Counted from the stretch's first letter, positions 51,243 through 61,046 are shown. The stretch: 64,000 nucleotides of DNA from Spirosoma endbachense (GCF_010233585.1 NZ_CP045997.1:2332692-2396691); one strand, 5' to 3'. The notes: generated by a model from the letters alone, not told the origin. Made by a program: numbers and translations.

Positions 51243-52718
51243 ATGAAAAAGATACTTATTCCTATATTAGTTGCCTTCAGCCTGGCGTCCTGCCAACTGG
51301 ACGAAACCATTTATTCGTCCATCTATACCGAAGCGTTCTACAAAACCGCAGCCGATGCGGAGAAAGGGCTCATAGCGGCTTACGATCCGTTTGCGGATAT
51401 GTACAGTGGTCCCGCCGGAACATTGATCGCCGATTTTAGCGATGACCAGACCTACCCACGGGGGGTTGTGGGCCGTAATACACTGACACTTTTCACCTAC
51501 GACGTTAACTACACGACGCAGAAAAGTAATTCCCGGCTCAATGAAGCACCCCAGCAAATCTGGACATCGGGTTACGACGGCATTGAAAAAGCGAACTGGA
51601 TCATTGCCAAGGTCCCGGCGGCCGTCATGGACGAAACCCGCAAAAAACAGATCATCGGTGAGGCTTACTACCTGAGGGCGTTCTACCTCTGGATGTTAAC
51701 CAAAAACTTCGGGGATGTACCCATCAAAACGACACCCAGCTATTCGGAAGCGGATGCCGTTATTGGAAAAAGCCCTAAAGCCGATGTGTACAAACAGATT
51801 TATGCCGACTTAGACCTGGCCTTTGCAGCTGGTTTGCCCTCGTATCCGGCGGTTGATAAAGGCCGTCCATCTAAGGAAGTGGTGAATGCGCTTTACGCAA
51901 AAGCGGCTTTGTATAACGAAGAGTGGCAAAAAGCGCTCGAAAAAGCACAGGCGGTGATCGCATCGGGAAAATACGCCCTGATGCCGGATGTCCGCAATGT
52001 GTATAAATACGATCAGGAAGATGCGGCTCGCATCGAGAATATGTGGGCGTATGAAGTTGATCCGATTTCGCCGGGTCGGTCGCACCAGTTAACGGGTTTG
52101 TGTGGCCCGCCTGCCAGTGCCGGGCCGGAATACGGCAAAACAACGTTCGGGTCGATGTTCGCCTATCAGGCTTTCTACAATTCGTTCAACCCGCAGGATA
52201 AACGCCGGCTTTTGCTCGACACGACCTATGTGGATAAAAACGGCAAAACCCTTCCGCAAAAAAGCATTACGCCTATTACAGCCGATGGCGTATTGATCAA
52301 GAAATACCAGGACCCTGTTTCAACGATTGGTTTGATTCCGAACATTCCCATTTTCCGACTGGCCGATATGTACCTGATTGCTGCCGAAGCAGAAGCCCGC
52401 CTGAACGGTGCAACACCAACGGCATACGGTTATATCAACACTGTGCGGAAACGGGCCGGATTGCCTGATCTGCAAACGGGTTTGAGCAAAGATGCGTTTG
52501 TTGATGCGGTTATTCAGGAACGTGCCTGGGAATTCTTCGCGGAGGGCGATCGCTGGTATGACCTCACCCGTACCGGCAAATACCTGACCGTGATTCCCAA
52601 AGCGGTCAATAGTGTTTACCCAACTCGTACCGTACAGGCGAAAAACAAATACTTCCCAATTCCGCAGGACGAGCTGAATGCCAATTCAAAATTGCAGCAA
52701 AACCCGGACTGGAAGTAA
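51243..52718 (+). CDS. SusD/RagB-family outer-membrane glycan-binding lipoprotein
   Basis: 491 residues from the ATG at 51243, which gives a lipoprotein signal (MKKILIPILVAFSLASC). Typical SusD elements are YTEAFYKTAADAEKGLIAAYDPF, EAYYLRAFYLWMLTKNFGDVP and the C-terminal INTVRKRAGLPDL and AWEFFAEGDRWYDLTRTGKY. It partners the SusC upstream. It is separated from the next gene by a hairpin at 52730. Confidence 0.95.
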   Translation: MKKILIPILVAFSLASCQLDETIYSSIYTEAFYKTAADAEKGLIAAYDPFADMYSGPAGTLIADFSDDQTYPRGVVGRNTLTLFTYDVNYTTQKSNSRLNEAPQQIWTSGYDGIEKANWIIAKVPAAVMDETRKKQIIGEAYYLRAFYLWMLTKNFGDVPIKTTPSYSEADAVIGKSPKADVYKQIYADLDLAFAAGLPSYPAVDKGRPSKEVVNALYAKAALYNEEWQKALEKAQAVIASGKYALMPDVRNVYKYDQEDAARIENMWAYEVDPISPGRSHQLTGLCGPPASAGPEYGKTTFGSMFAYQAFYNSFNPQDKRRLLLDTTYVDKNGKTLPQKSITPITADGVLIKKYQDPVSTIGLIPNIPIFRLADMYLIAAEAEARLNGATPTAYGYINTVRKRAGLPDLQTGLSKDAFVDAVIQERAWEFFAEGDRWYDLTRTGKYLTVIPKAVNSVYPTRTVQAKNKYFPIPQDELNANSKLQQNPDWK

Positions 52719-52729
52719 ACGAATAGCCT

Positions 52730-52762
52730 AAACCTATAAGGTCTTTGAGACCTTATAGGTTT
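52730..52762 (+). terminator. Hairpin after susD, possible attenuator
   Basis: Perfect 15-bp arms (52730-52744 and 52748-52762) around a TTG loop, 12 bp after the susD stop and 22 bp before the next gene. Only three T close the right arm, so termination is probably partial. Confidence 0.6.
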
Positions 52763-52784
52763 CTACACAGGTTTCAAATCAATA

Positions 52785-53909
52785 ATGGAAATGGTACCCT
52801 CAACGGCTTTTATACTAATTCTGCTGATGCTTTCCGGCTTTTCGGAACGACCAGCGACTTTTGCCCAAAAGCCAGCCAAAATACGTGAGTTTACCATCAC
52901 CGAAAACGACACGACTTCCTATACGCTGAAACTGGCTTTCGATGAGTCAGATCAACCGTCGTACTTCTTTCGCAATGTATTTACACCGGTTTGTCTGACG
53001 GGCGAATGCAAACCAGTGTATATCAATTTCTACTGGGATTTATTGGGCAATTACACCCGGTATGATTTTCCGCCGGGACAAGTACTGACCAAGATGGATC
53101 ACCGGGAATTCAAGCAGGAAGATTACGACAAGTTACAGGACATCCTGAACAACCCGAACTCACTCCTGAAAGATGTAGCGATGGAGGATCTGGTTGGAAA
53201 AGGGACCGAGAATCTGGCCGATTCTGTAGACGCCAAAGCGGGCGCTACGCTGAAAACGGTAAAAAATGAAGTAATCGACGGCGCGGTCTACACCTGTTAT
53301 ACGCTCTGGCACATTGTTCACGGAAAGGTGGTCGACGAAATGCAGAAGATCACAGAGACCTACAGTAATGAGTCGTTGCTACATCGTTTTCTGGCCAGCA
53401 GCAATCACTATTACCAATACTGGGCCATGGAAAAAGTCGTCGATAAAGACGGGACTATCATCGCGTCGTTCAGCCCTGATATGCTGAGCATTATTCGAGG
53501 GAAAAATATTTTTACCGCCCGTTCTGCGCTGCAAAAGCTCGGTAATCAATTTTTCATGGAAAATGCCCGGCAACTCTGGCTGTGGGAAACATACCGGTCG
53601 GCGGGCTACCCGCTACAAATTGCAATCTTAAAAAAACTGGCCAGAATTCCCTTCCAGAATTCGCTGGCCGAAGCAACCGCCAGCGAGATGGTCAACGCCA
53701 ACCGCGAACAGTTTACGATGATGCTCAATTTGCTGGCTGCCCAACCAAAGCTATCGGACAAAGCCCTGCAAACAATGGCTCGTCATCTGGATAATACCAA
53801 TCAGGACTACACGGCTGAAATATACCGGGTTCTGACCGCTTTCCACCCTCGAACTCATGATGTTGTGGCGAAGATGAATGCGTTTAAAACAAGAGCTACT
53901 CAAAAATGA
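52785..53909 (+). CDS. Secreted protein with flavinylation-type motif and helical repeat domain
   Basis: A 374-residue protein with a signal peptide (about residues 1-28). Two Cys (70 and 75, CLTGEC) precede a conserved-looking block (YINFYWDLLGNYTRYDFPPG, LTKMDHREFKQEDYDKLQDIL). At residues 147-158, DSVDAKAGATLK closely resembles the ApbE target motif of FMN-binding domains (as in NqrC and RnfG, Asp-x-x-Ser-Gly-Ala-Thr-x-Thr), with Thr155 as the candidate FMN acceptor. The C-terminal 170 residues are helical repeats, possibly HEAT-like. It overlaps the next gene by 4 bp, and ApbE is two genes downstream. A role as an FMN-carrying electron carrier for the FAD oxidoreductase is inferred. The overall family is not recognised. 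Confidence 0.7.
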   Translation: MEMVPSTAFILILLMLSGFSERPATFAQKPAKIREFTITENDTTSYTLKLAFDESDQPSYFFRNVFTPVCLTGECKPVYINFYWDLLGNYTRYDFPPGQVLTKMDHREFKQEDYDKLQDILNNPNSLLKDVAMEDLVGKGTENLADSVDAKAGATLKTVKNEVIDGAVYTCYTLWHIVHGKVVDEMQKITETYSNESLLHRFLASSNHYYQYWAMEKVVDKDGTIIASFSPDMLSIIRGKNIFTARSALQKLGNQFFMENARQLWLWETYRSAGYPLQIAILKKLARIPFQNSLAEATASEMVNANREQFTMMLNLLAAQPKLSDKALQTMARHLDNTNQDYTAEIYRVLTAFHPRTHDVVAKMNAFKTRATQK

Positions 53910-55708
53910 AAACAACCCTTCAGTTTCTGTTATGCCTGCTGCTCGCTCTGCCCCTATCGGCGCAGAATCATGTCTTTCTGGAAACCGAATCGTTTCAGGA
54001 TAAAGGTGGTTGGGTAATCGACCAGCAATCGTTTGTCGTGATGGGCTCCTCTTACCTGATGGCACACGGCATGGGTCGGTCGGTAAAGGATGCCACCACC
54101 ACCGTTACCTTTCCGCAAAAGGGTAAATATCAGTTGTGGGTACGTACTAAAGACTGGGCACCTTTTCCGAAAGGACCCGGTAAATTTCAGGTTGTCGTTG
54201 ATGGCCAGCCGATAAAAACCATCTTTGGTGAAAGCGGTTCCGACGAATGGAAATGGTATAATGGCGGAGAAGTCGACGTAAAAACTGATCAGCTTAAACT
54301 GGCTTTACACGATCTGACCGGTTTTAACGGGCGGTGCGACGCCATTCTGTTTACCAATGCACCCAAATTCACACCACCCGATAAGCCCGAAGCACTGACC
54401 GCTTTCCGGAATAAGCTGCTGAACTTGACGGATAAACCTACCGAAGCCGGAAGCTTCGATCTGGTTGTTGTGGGTGGCGGAGTTGCCGGAACCTGTGCCG
54501 CCATTTCGGCTTCACGAATGGGGCTGAAAGTAGCGCTGATTCAGGATCGGCCCGTTTTGGGTGGGAACAATAGTTCCGAAATTCGGGTACACCTGATGGG
54601 CGATGTCGACAAAAACCATTACCCCAAGTTGGGGCGCATTGTTCGGGAAATGGACAATGGTGATCCTGGTAACGGAAACGCCGATGCCAAGGAGTATGGC
54701 GATGCCCGGAAATTTTCCATCGTCAAAGCCGAAAAGAACATTTCACTTTTCCTGAATACCCACGTCTATAAAGTCGAGAAGAAAGGTAATGCCATTGCTG
54801 CCGTAATTGGGCGGGACATTGCCACCAATCAGGAAGTGCGTTTTACGGGTGCTTTATTTTCTGACTGCACCGGCGATGGTACATTAGGGCATCTGGCCGG
54901 AGCCGACTACCGGTTTGGCCGGGAGAGCAAAACCGATACTGGCGAATCGCTGGCAGCCGATAAAGCCGACGATTTTACCCTCGGCACATCAAATCTGTGG
55001 GCGTCGCTGGAGCGCGATACGGTTTCATCATTCCCTGAAACGCCCTGGGCCATTCCTTTTTCGGATGAATACCACATCGACGAGGCCAAGGCCGACTGGC
55101 AATGGGAAACGGGTTTTGGCAACTTTAACACCATCACTGACGCTGAAAAAATCCGCGACCATAATCTGCGGGCCATCTACGGGAACTGGTCGTATCTGAA
55201 ACACAACAAACAGGCAAAATATGGCAAACGCGAACTCGCCTGGGTGGCTTATATCGGCGGCAAGCGCGAATCCAGAAGGCTCATGGGCGATCATGTCCTG
55301 AACCAAATGGACATTCAGGAAGGGAAACAATACCCGGACGGAACGGTAACGGCCACCTGGACCATCGACCTTCATTTTCCGGATGCCAAGAACAGCAAAT
55401 ATTTTGAGGGACAGGAATTTTTTGCCGGAACCAAGCATATTAAAGTGGCGCCTTATACCATTCCGTATCGGTGTCTGTATTCCCGCAACATTCCCAATCT
55501 ATTCATGGCAGGGCGTAATATCAGCACAACCCACGTAGCCTTTGGCAGCACACGGGTTATGCGTACCTGCGGCATGATGGGCGAAGTGGTTGGCTTTGCA
55601 GCTTATCTGGGCAAAAAATACAATACGTCACCGCGTGGAGTTTATCAGGAACACCTGCCGGAATTAATGGCAATTATTAAAGATGAACCAACGGCGGCCA
55701 AACCTTAA
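53906..55708 (+). CDS. Secreted FAD-dependent oxidoreductase with N-terminal carbohydrate-binding-like domain
   Basis: A 600-residue protein. A Sec-type signal peptide (MKTTLQFLLCLLLALPLSAQ) is followed by a beta-sandwich region (about 21-165, LETESFQDKGGWVID ... KGKYQLWVRTKDWAPF) that resembles CBM35-like domains. The FAD_oxidored (PF12831-type) domain starts near residue 184 with FDLVVVGGGVAGTCAAISASRMG, then RPVLGGNNSSEIRVHLMGD and late motifs GKRESRRLMGDHVL and LFMAGRNISTTHVAFGSTR. It is likely a periplasmic or surface oxidase of sugars or glycosides. It overlaps ApbE downstream by 26 bp, and its partner upstream by 4 bp. Substrate unknown. Confidence 0.87.
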   Translation: MKTTLQFLLCLLLALPLSAQNHVFLETESFQDKGGWVIDQQSFVVMGSSYLMAHGMGRSVKDATTTVTFPQKGKYQLWVRTKDWAPFPKGPGKFQVVVDGQPIKTIFGESGSDEWKWYNGGEVDVKTDQLKLALHDLTGFNGRCDAILFTNAPKFTPPDKPEALTAFRNKLLNLTDKPTEAGSFDLVVVGGGVAGTCAAISASRMGLKVALIQDRPVLGGNNSSEIRVHLMGDVDKNHYPKLGRIVREMDNGDPGNGNADAKEYGDARKFSIVKAEKNISLFLNTHVYKVEKKGNAIAAVIGRDIATNQEVRFTGALFSDCTGDGTLGHLAGADYRFGRESKTDTGESLAADKADDFTLGTSNLWASLERDTVSSFPETPWAIPFSDEYHIDEAKADWQWETGFGNFNTITDAEKIRDHNLRAIYGNWSYLKHNKQAKYGKRELAWVAYIGGKRESRRLMGDHVLNQMDIQEGKQYPDGTVTATWTIDLHFPDAKNSKYFEGQEFFAGTKHIKVAPYTIPYRCLYSRNIPNLFMAGRNISTTHVAFGSTRVMRTCGMMGEVVGFAAYLGKKYNTSPRGVYQEHLPELMAIIKDEPTAAKP

Positions 55709-56693
55709 CCGGATTCCTTGGGTATTCCTGCTCCTGCTCTCTTTTTCGGGGAGAGCAGGAGCGGTAGTAATAGAGTACCCAATGGTCAGTCTGGAAGGAG
55801 AAACGCAGGGCACAACCTACCACATCAAATACCGGGACGAACAGCAGCGTAATCTCAAAAAAGAAATTGATTCTGTTCTGGTAACAATTGACAACTGCCT
55901 ATCCACCTATGTGGCCGATTCCGAGATTTCGCAGTTTAATCGCTCGGAGACGGCGCATCGGTTTCGATTGCCCTATTTCTACCCGGTCCTCAAAAAATCG
56001 GAAGAGGTGTTCCGCGAAACGAATGGAGCTTTCGACCCAACGGTGATGCCGCTGGTCGAAGCCTACGGATTTGGGCCTAAAAAAGTACGATCAACAGGAC
56101 CAGTCAATGTTGATTCATTGTTACAGTTAGTTGGTTTTCGCAACGTCGTGTTTGATGCTGTGTCTATCCGAAAAGTAAAGAAAAACATACGGTTGGACTT
56201 TAATGGAATTGCTCAGGGCTATAGCGTCGATGTCATTGCTGAGTTTCTGGAAAGCAAAGGGATTAACCGGTATATGGTAGAAATTGGCGGGGAGATCCGG
56301 ACGAAAGGACCGAAAGGTGATGGTCAGTCGTGGACAATCGGCATCGAGAATCCACTCCAGCCCGGAAAAATGCAAACGACCATGAAGCTGGTCAACCGGG
56401 CTATGACAACCGCCGGAAACTACCGGAACCACTACCAATCGAACGGCCAGACGTTTAGCCACATCATCAATCCGAAAACGGGTTCGATGGAGCAAAGTTC
56501 GGTGTTGAGCGTAACTGTATTTGCGCCGGATGCCATAACCGCCGATGGCTACGACACCGCGTTTTTTGTGATGGGCCTGGAAGCAACGAAGCGTTTTTTA
56601 GCCAGGAGGCCTGATTTGGATGTGTATATCCTCTATACCGGCGAGGATGGTCAACTGAAGGCGTTTGCCAGCGAAGGATTGAAAAACTTGTGA
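55683..56693 (+). CDS. apbE: FAD:protein FMN transferase (ApbE family)
   Basis: A 336-residue ApbE homologue with an N-terminal signal or anchor (WVFLLLLSFSGRAGA). It carries ETQGTTYHIKYR, the conserved LDFNGIAQGYSVDVIAEFLE, IGGEIRTKGPKG, TTAGNYRNHY, FSHIINPKTG and the metal-binding ADGYDTAFFVMG. The enzyme transfers FMN from FAD to a Ser or Thr of target proteins outside the cytoplasm. Its start codon lies inside the end of the FAD oxidoreductase gene, so translation is coupled. The probable target is the GAT-containing protein at 52785. Confidence 0.94.
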   Translation: MNQRRPNLNRIPWVFLLLLSFSGRAGAVVIEYPMVSLEGETQGTTYHIKYRDEQQRNLKKEIDSVLVTIDNCLSTYVADSEISQFNRSETAHRFRLPYFYPVLKKSEEVFRETNGAFDPTVMPLVEAYGFGPKKVRSTGPVNVDSLLQLVGFRNVVFDAVSIRKVKKNIRLDFNGIAQGYSVDVIAEFLESKGINRYMVEIGGEIRTKGPKGDGQSWTIGIENPLQPGKMQTTMKLVNRAMTTAGNYRNHYQSNGQTFSHIINPKTGSMEQSSVLSVTVFAPDAITADGYDTAFFVMGLEATKRFLARRPDLDVYILYTGEDGQLKAFASEGLKNL

Positions 56694-56745
56694 AGAATCA
56701 ATTGATACTCAACCAGACTACAAGCAGTAACTCTGAAACCCTGAT

Positions 56746-59280
56746 ATGAAGAATAAAACCTTAATCGCTGTTTATCTGCTGACGCTAAGTGCTTTTGTGG
56801 GCATTCGTCCAGCAACAGGACAGACGATTACACCTCAGTTGGCTAATGATCGGATTCGCCTGATCTGGACAAAAACGCCCCGTGGTTTCGAGGAGAAGCA
56901 GATTCAGGTCAGGAAAGGTGACCGCTGGCAAACCCTTGGTACGCCTTCTGGTGAAAATACGCTGCTCTATGCAGCAGATAAGCCCAATCCGAAATCCGAT
57001 ACGACGTTCAAAACGATTACGGGTGAAGATTTTCCTAGTTCAAAATACCACTACCAGCAAGTGCAATGGGCAGAAAGTACCAGTCCGGTTTCGCTGAATA
57101 AGGCCGGGCAGGCTATTCACTTCTTCCCACAGAAAGCAGAACAGAGTGGCAAAAACAAGGTCGTATTCAGCCAGGAAACCGAAGTCGCTACCATTGTTTC
57201 GGAATGGATGTTAGACCCAAAATTTTCGTCAGATATTATTGTCAGGCAAACCATTAAGCCAAAGAAAGACGGCTATTTCTCGCTTGCCAGCCCGACAATC
57301 GCCACGATCTCAGAACAGAACCTGACCTGGGCAACGGTCCCCGGCTATTTTCAGGGGAACAAAATCCAGCCAAATTTCGCACTGGCCTATGCCTACGGTC
57401 ACGGCATTCCATCTTTGCCCGTCCTCTACCGTGAACGCTGCGCCAGTACACTCAGTCCGATGATAACGACCAAAAACGGCATAACCCTCTCGGTTATTCC
57501 CGAGCCCGGTCTGGCGCGCGACCCGTGGGCGAATGATAAAATCACGCAAACAGACTGGAACATCGGGTTATCGCACATGAACCGAAAAGCGCAGCTTTCA
57601 CCGACGCTGTATTATCCGGTATTGGGCGAACCAAAATCGGCCTTGAAAGTGGGAGAAACCATTAGCTATAGTTTCCGCTATAGCCTGACCGACGGCGACT
57701 GGTTCAAAGCGCTGAACCATGCCGTTTATGACGTTTATCGGTTCAACGAATCATTGGCATTACGGCAAAGCAAACAATCCTTAACGGACCGGATTGCCAA
57801 AATGCACCACTACCTGACCGATCCGAAAACGTCCTTATGGAACATTGAGGATTTTGAGGGTAAGAAAATTGGGGCGCAGTCGTACCTGGGTGGTGTAGTA
57901 GGATCGAACAAAGACGCCATGAAGAACTCCGATTACGGCGCCATGTGGATGCTGGCAACGGCCACGAAAGACACCGCGCTAACAAAAAACGTTCTGCCCT
58001 ACGCCGAAAACTTCAAACTGGCTCAGCAGGAAACGGGAAATAGTTTTTTCAAGGGGGCGCCTGAGGGTCAATACTATCTGGCCAAATCAAAAAAATTCGT
58101 CGAAGAATGGGGTGAAGTGGTCGAACCAATTGGCTTAACGTACTATACCATGCTCGACATCGGCAACATGCTCTTATTCGAGCCAGAAAACGCCGAATTG
58201 AAAGAGCGGCTGCGCTTTGGTGCTGACCGGTTGTTGACCTGGCAGAAATCGGATGGTCGCTGGGCGGTCGCCTACGATCGCCATTCGGAGCAGGAAATCT
58301 TCAAAGACATTCAGGATGTGAGGCCAACGTTTTACGGGTTGATTGTTGCCTATCGTATTCTGAAAGAGCCAAAATACCTCGCTGCCGCCCGAAAAGGAGC
58401 GGACTGGCTGATTAAAAACGCCGTTGAAACGGGGAGTTTTCTGGGCGTATGTGGCGATGCCCGTTATGCCCCTGACTTTGCGACGGGACAGTCGGCGCAG
58501 GCGTTTCTGGATTTGTTTGACCTCACCAGCGACGCCCGCTACAAAGATGCGGCCATTACGGCGGCCAAGATCTATACTACCTCGATTTATACCCATCCGA
58601 TTGCCAGTCATCAGGCAAAAACCGTGAACGGGACTCCACGCGAAGATTGGGAAATCAGTCAGGCGGGGTTGAGTTTTGAACATGGCGGCATTTTCGGTTC
58701 GGCTACCCGGCTGGGACCTATTCAACTGTGTAGTCATGCCGGTCTGTTTATTCGGATGTATGGCCTGACGAAAGAACCGATTTTTGCGGACATGGCCCGT
58801 TCAGGGGCCATTGGGCGCGACGCGTTCGTGGACTCCAAAACCAGCGTTGCCTCCTACTATTGGCAAGCCATGAACAGAGGCTCCGGGCCGTATCCACACC
58901 ATGCCTGGTGGCAAATAGGCTGGCTCACCGATTACCTGATGGCCGAAGCGGAATTGAGGTCGGGCGGAAAGGTGACGTTCCCACGGGGGTTCGTAACACC
59001 CAAAGTTGGCCCCCACCAGACGTATGGCTTCGCCCCAGGGACCATCAATGGCGAAAAAGCTACGCTGCTCATCGATGAAAACCTGGCAAAGATCGATAAC
59101 CCGTCGATCGACTATCTAGTAGCCAAAGCCGTAACCGGAGAAAAGCTGTTTGTCGTCTTGATGAATAACCGGGCGCAGTCCTCTGATTTTCACCTGGCTA
59201 TCAGAAACGGAAAATCCATTTCGAAGCAGTTACCAGCGTTCGGAATAGAAGTTATCACGGTCGAATCCAAGGATTTATAA
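56746..59280 (+). CDS. Secreted (alpha/alpha)6-barrel-like protein, probable glycan-active enzyme
   Basis: An 844-residue protein with a signal peptide (MKNKTLIAVYLLTLSAFVGI). The N-terminal 330 residues are beta-rich. The middle (about 350-720) has paired helices typical of six-hairpin glycosidases (YGAMWMLATATKDTALTKNVLPY, RLRFGADRLLTWQKSDGRWAVAYDR, YLAAARKGADWLIKNAVETG, GQSAQAFLDLFDLTSDARYKDAAITAAKIY). A C-terminal beta domain follows. I cannot assign a CAZy family or catalytic residues. The operon context suggests hydrolysis or lyase action on the imported glycan. Confidence 0.7.
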   Translation: MKNKTLIAVYLLTLSAFVGIRPATGQTITPQLANDRIRLIWTKTPRGFEEKQIQVRKGDRWQTLGTPSGENTLLYAADKPNPKSDTTFKTITGEDFPSSKYHYQQVQWAESTSPVSLNKAGQAIHFFPQKAEQSGKNKVVFSQETEVATIVSEWMLDPKFSSDIIVRQTIKPKKDGYFSLASPTIATISEQNLTWATVPGYFQGNKIQPNFALAYAYGHGIPSLPVLYRERCASTLSPMITTKNGITLSVIPEPGLARDPWANDKITQTDWNIGLSHMNRKAQLSPTLYYPVLGEPKSALKVGETISYSFRYSLTDGDWFKALNHAVYDVYRFNESLALRQSKQSLTDRIAKMHHYLTDPKTSLWNIEDFEGKKIGAQSYLGGVVGSNKDAMKNSDYGAMWMLATATKDTALTKNVLPYAENFKLAQQETGNSFFKGAPEGQYYLAKSKKFVEEWGEVVEPIGLTYYTMLDIGNMLLFEPENAELKERLRFGADRLLTWQKSDGRWAVAYDRHSEQEIFKDIQDVRPTFYGLIVAYRILKEPKYLAAARKGADWLIKNAVETGSFLGVCGDARYAPDFATGQSAQAFLDLFDLTSDARYKDAAITAAKIYTTSIYTHPIASHQAKTVNGTPREDWEISQAGLSFEHGGIFGSATRLGPIQLCSHAGLFIRMYGLTKEPIFADMARSGAIGRDAFVDSKTSVASYYWQAMNRGSGPYPHHAWWQIGWLTDYLMAEAELRSGGKVTFPRGFVTPKVGPHQTYGFAPGTINGEKATLLIDENLAKIDNPSIDYLVAKAVTGEKLFVVLMNNRAQSSDFHLAIRNGKSISKQLPAFGIEVITVESKDL

Positions 59281-59299
59281 CCCTTAACCTACTTACCCA

Positions 59300-61045
59300 T
59301 TGAATACAACCATTGATACTGCCGTCATCGTCATATTCTCGGCTTTTGTGCTGGGAATCGGGATGCTGTTTGCCCGGACGGGACGAAACCTGAAATCGTT
59401 TTTTGCGGGTGGAGAAGCCGTGCCGTGGTTCATTGGTGGATTGTCACTTTTCATGAGCTTTTTCTCAGCAGGCACTTTTGTTGCCTGGGGATCAATTGCA
59501 TATAAATACGGCTGGGTCGCAATCACCATTCAGTGGACGATGTGCATTGGCGCGTTGGTAACGGGTTTGTACCTGGCTCCCCGCTGGAAAGCCGCCGGTG
59601 CCCTGACTGCTGCCGAGTTTATCCGCGAGCGGCTCGGCCTCACGGTTCAGAAAGTCTATATTTTTATTTTCACGCTGGTCAGTATTTTCATTAAAGGATC
59701 GGTACTGTATCCGGTGGCTAAACTGGTAAGCTCGTCCCTCAATCTGCCAATAGTGCCCTGTACCATTGGGCTGGGTCTGTTCATGATCGCCTACACCGCC
59801 GTGGGTGGGTTATGGGCGGTTATGGTTACCGATATTCTGCAATTTGTGGTGCTGTCTGCCGCAGTATTCATTCTGTTGCCATTGTCGTTGGATAAAGTGG
59901 GAGGTTTCGATGGCTTCACACAGGCCGTACCCGCCGACTTCTTTTCGCCCCTCAATGGTGAATACACCATCGGATTCGTGCTGGCCTTTGTGCTTTATCA
60001 CATCGCTTACATCGGTGGGAACTGGACATTCGTACAACGCTACACGAGTGTAGACAGTCCAAAATCAGCGCGGAAAGTCGCCTTTCTGTTCGCCGGACTC
60101 TACCTCATCAGCCCGATTATCTGGATGATGCCGCCTATGATCTACAAAGCCATCAATCCGGGGCTGGTTGGTTTAGACACGGAAAACGCCTACCTGAAAA
60201 TCTGCCAGCTTGTGTTACCGCCTGGTTTGCTCGGTCTGATGCTGACGGGTATGTATTTCTCGACCTCAGCAAGCGCCAATACGGCCCTGAATGTGGTTTC
60301 AGCTGTTTTTACGAATGACATTTATAAAGGCCTGATAAATCCGAAGGCATCTGACAAACAGCTGATTCGGGTAGCACGCGGGTCGTCGTGGGTGTTTGGT
60401 CTGGGCATGATCGGCATCGCGCTACTTGTTCCGGCAGCGGGCGGCATTGTTGAAGTGGTGCTCAGTATTTCGGCTATTTCGGGAGGGCCGCTGCTGGCTC
60501 CTCCCCTCTGGGCTTTGTTCTCTAAACGCCTGACTAGCCGCGCAACACTCTGGATCACCAGTATCGGCCTGGCCGTCAACTTATTCTTTAAAGTACTATC
60601 GCCTTTATTGCTGGGTTTCAAACTTTCAAGGTCATGGGAAACGGCCATTGGTATGGGGATACCTCTGTTGCTCTTGCTTGGTTACGAACTGTGGGCAAGC
60701 TCGCGGACCCTTGTAGCCGATGAATACTACCGCTATCTGGTGGCCCGACAACAAAAACGGGATGACGCGCAAAGTAATGAAGCACAAACGGAGTTAGCGG
60801 CAGAAGCCATTGAGGTAAAAAAACAGAATCGCTTTGGCTTACAGGTCATTGCAGGTTCGCTGGTGTTCACGGCCCTGATGCTGTTCGGCCTAAGCTTTCT
60901 GACCGTATCCGGCGCGGGCATTACAGCAGGCATTGCCGTAGTCATTTTGCTGGCTGCCCTGATTCCCTGGCGGGCTGCCGGTACTGTTGTTAAAACTACT
61001 TCCTCAAATGCGCCGATCGATAGGCCAGTTAACGAACAAATATAG
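59300..61045 (+). CDS. Sodium:solute symporter (SSS family)
   Basis: A 581-residue transporter starting at a TTG codon (59300), since no ATG fits in the 19-bp gap after the previous stop. It has about 13-14 transmembrane helices. Characteristic segments are SFFAGGEAVPWFIGGLSLFMSFFSAGTFVAWG and YTAVGGLWAVMVTDILQFVVL, plus FSTSASANTALNVVSAVFTNDIY, the sodium-binding helix region. It probably imports the sugar or sugar acid released by the extracellular enzymes. It is followed one base later by the GH2 gene. Confidence 0.9.
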   Translation: MNTTIDTAVIVIFSAFVLGIGMLFARTGRNLKSFFAGGEAVPWFIGGLSLFMSFFSAGTFVAWGSIAYKYGWVAITIQWTMCIGALVTGLYLAPRWKAAGALTAAEFIRERLGLTVQKVYIFIFTLVSIFIKGSVLYPVAKLVSSSLNLPIVPCTIGLGLFMIAYTAVGGLWAVMVTDILQFVVLSAAVFILLPLSLDKVGGFDGFTQAVPADFFSPLNGEYTIGFVLAFVLYHIAYIGGNWTFVQRYTSVDSPKSARKVAFLFAGLYLISPIIWMMPPMIYKAINPGLVGLDTENAYLKICQLVLPPGLLGLMLTGMYFSTSASANTALNVVSAVFTNDIYKGLINPKASDKQLIRVARGSSWVFGLGMIGIALLVPAAGGIVEVVLSISAISGGPLLAPPLWALFSKRLTSRATLWITSIGLAVNLFFKVLSPLLLGFKLSRSWETAIGMGIPLLLLLGYELWASSRTLVADEYYRYLVARQQKRDDAQSNEAQTELAAEAIEVKKQNRFGLQVIAGSLVFTALMLFGLSFLTVSGAGITAGIAVVILLAALIPWRAAGTVVKTTSSNAPIDRPVNEQI

Positions 61046-61046
61046 A

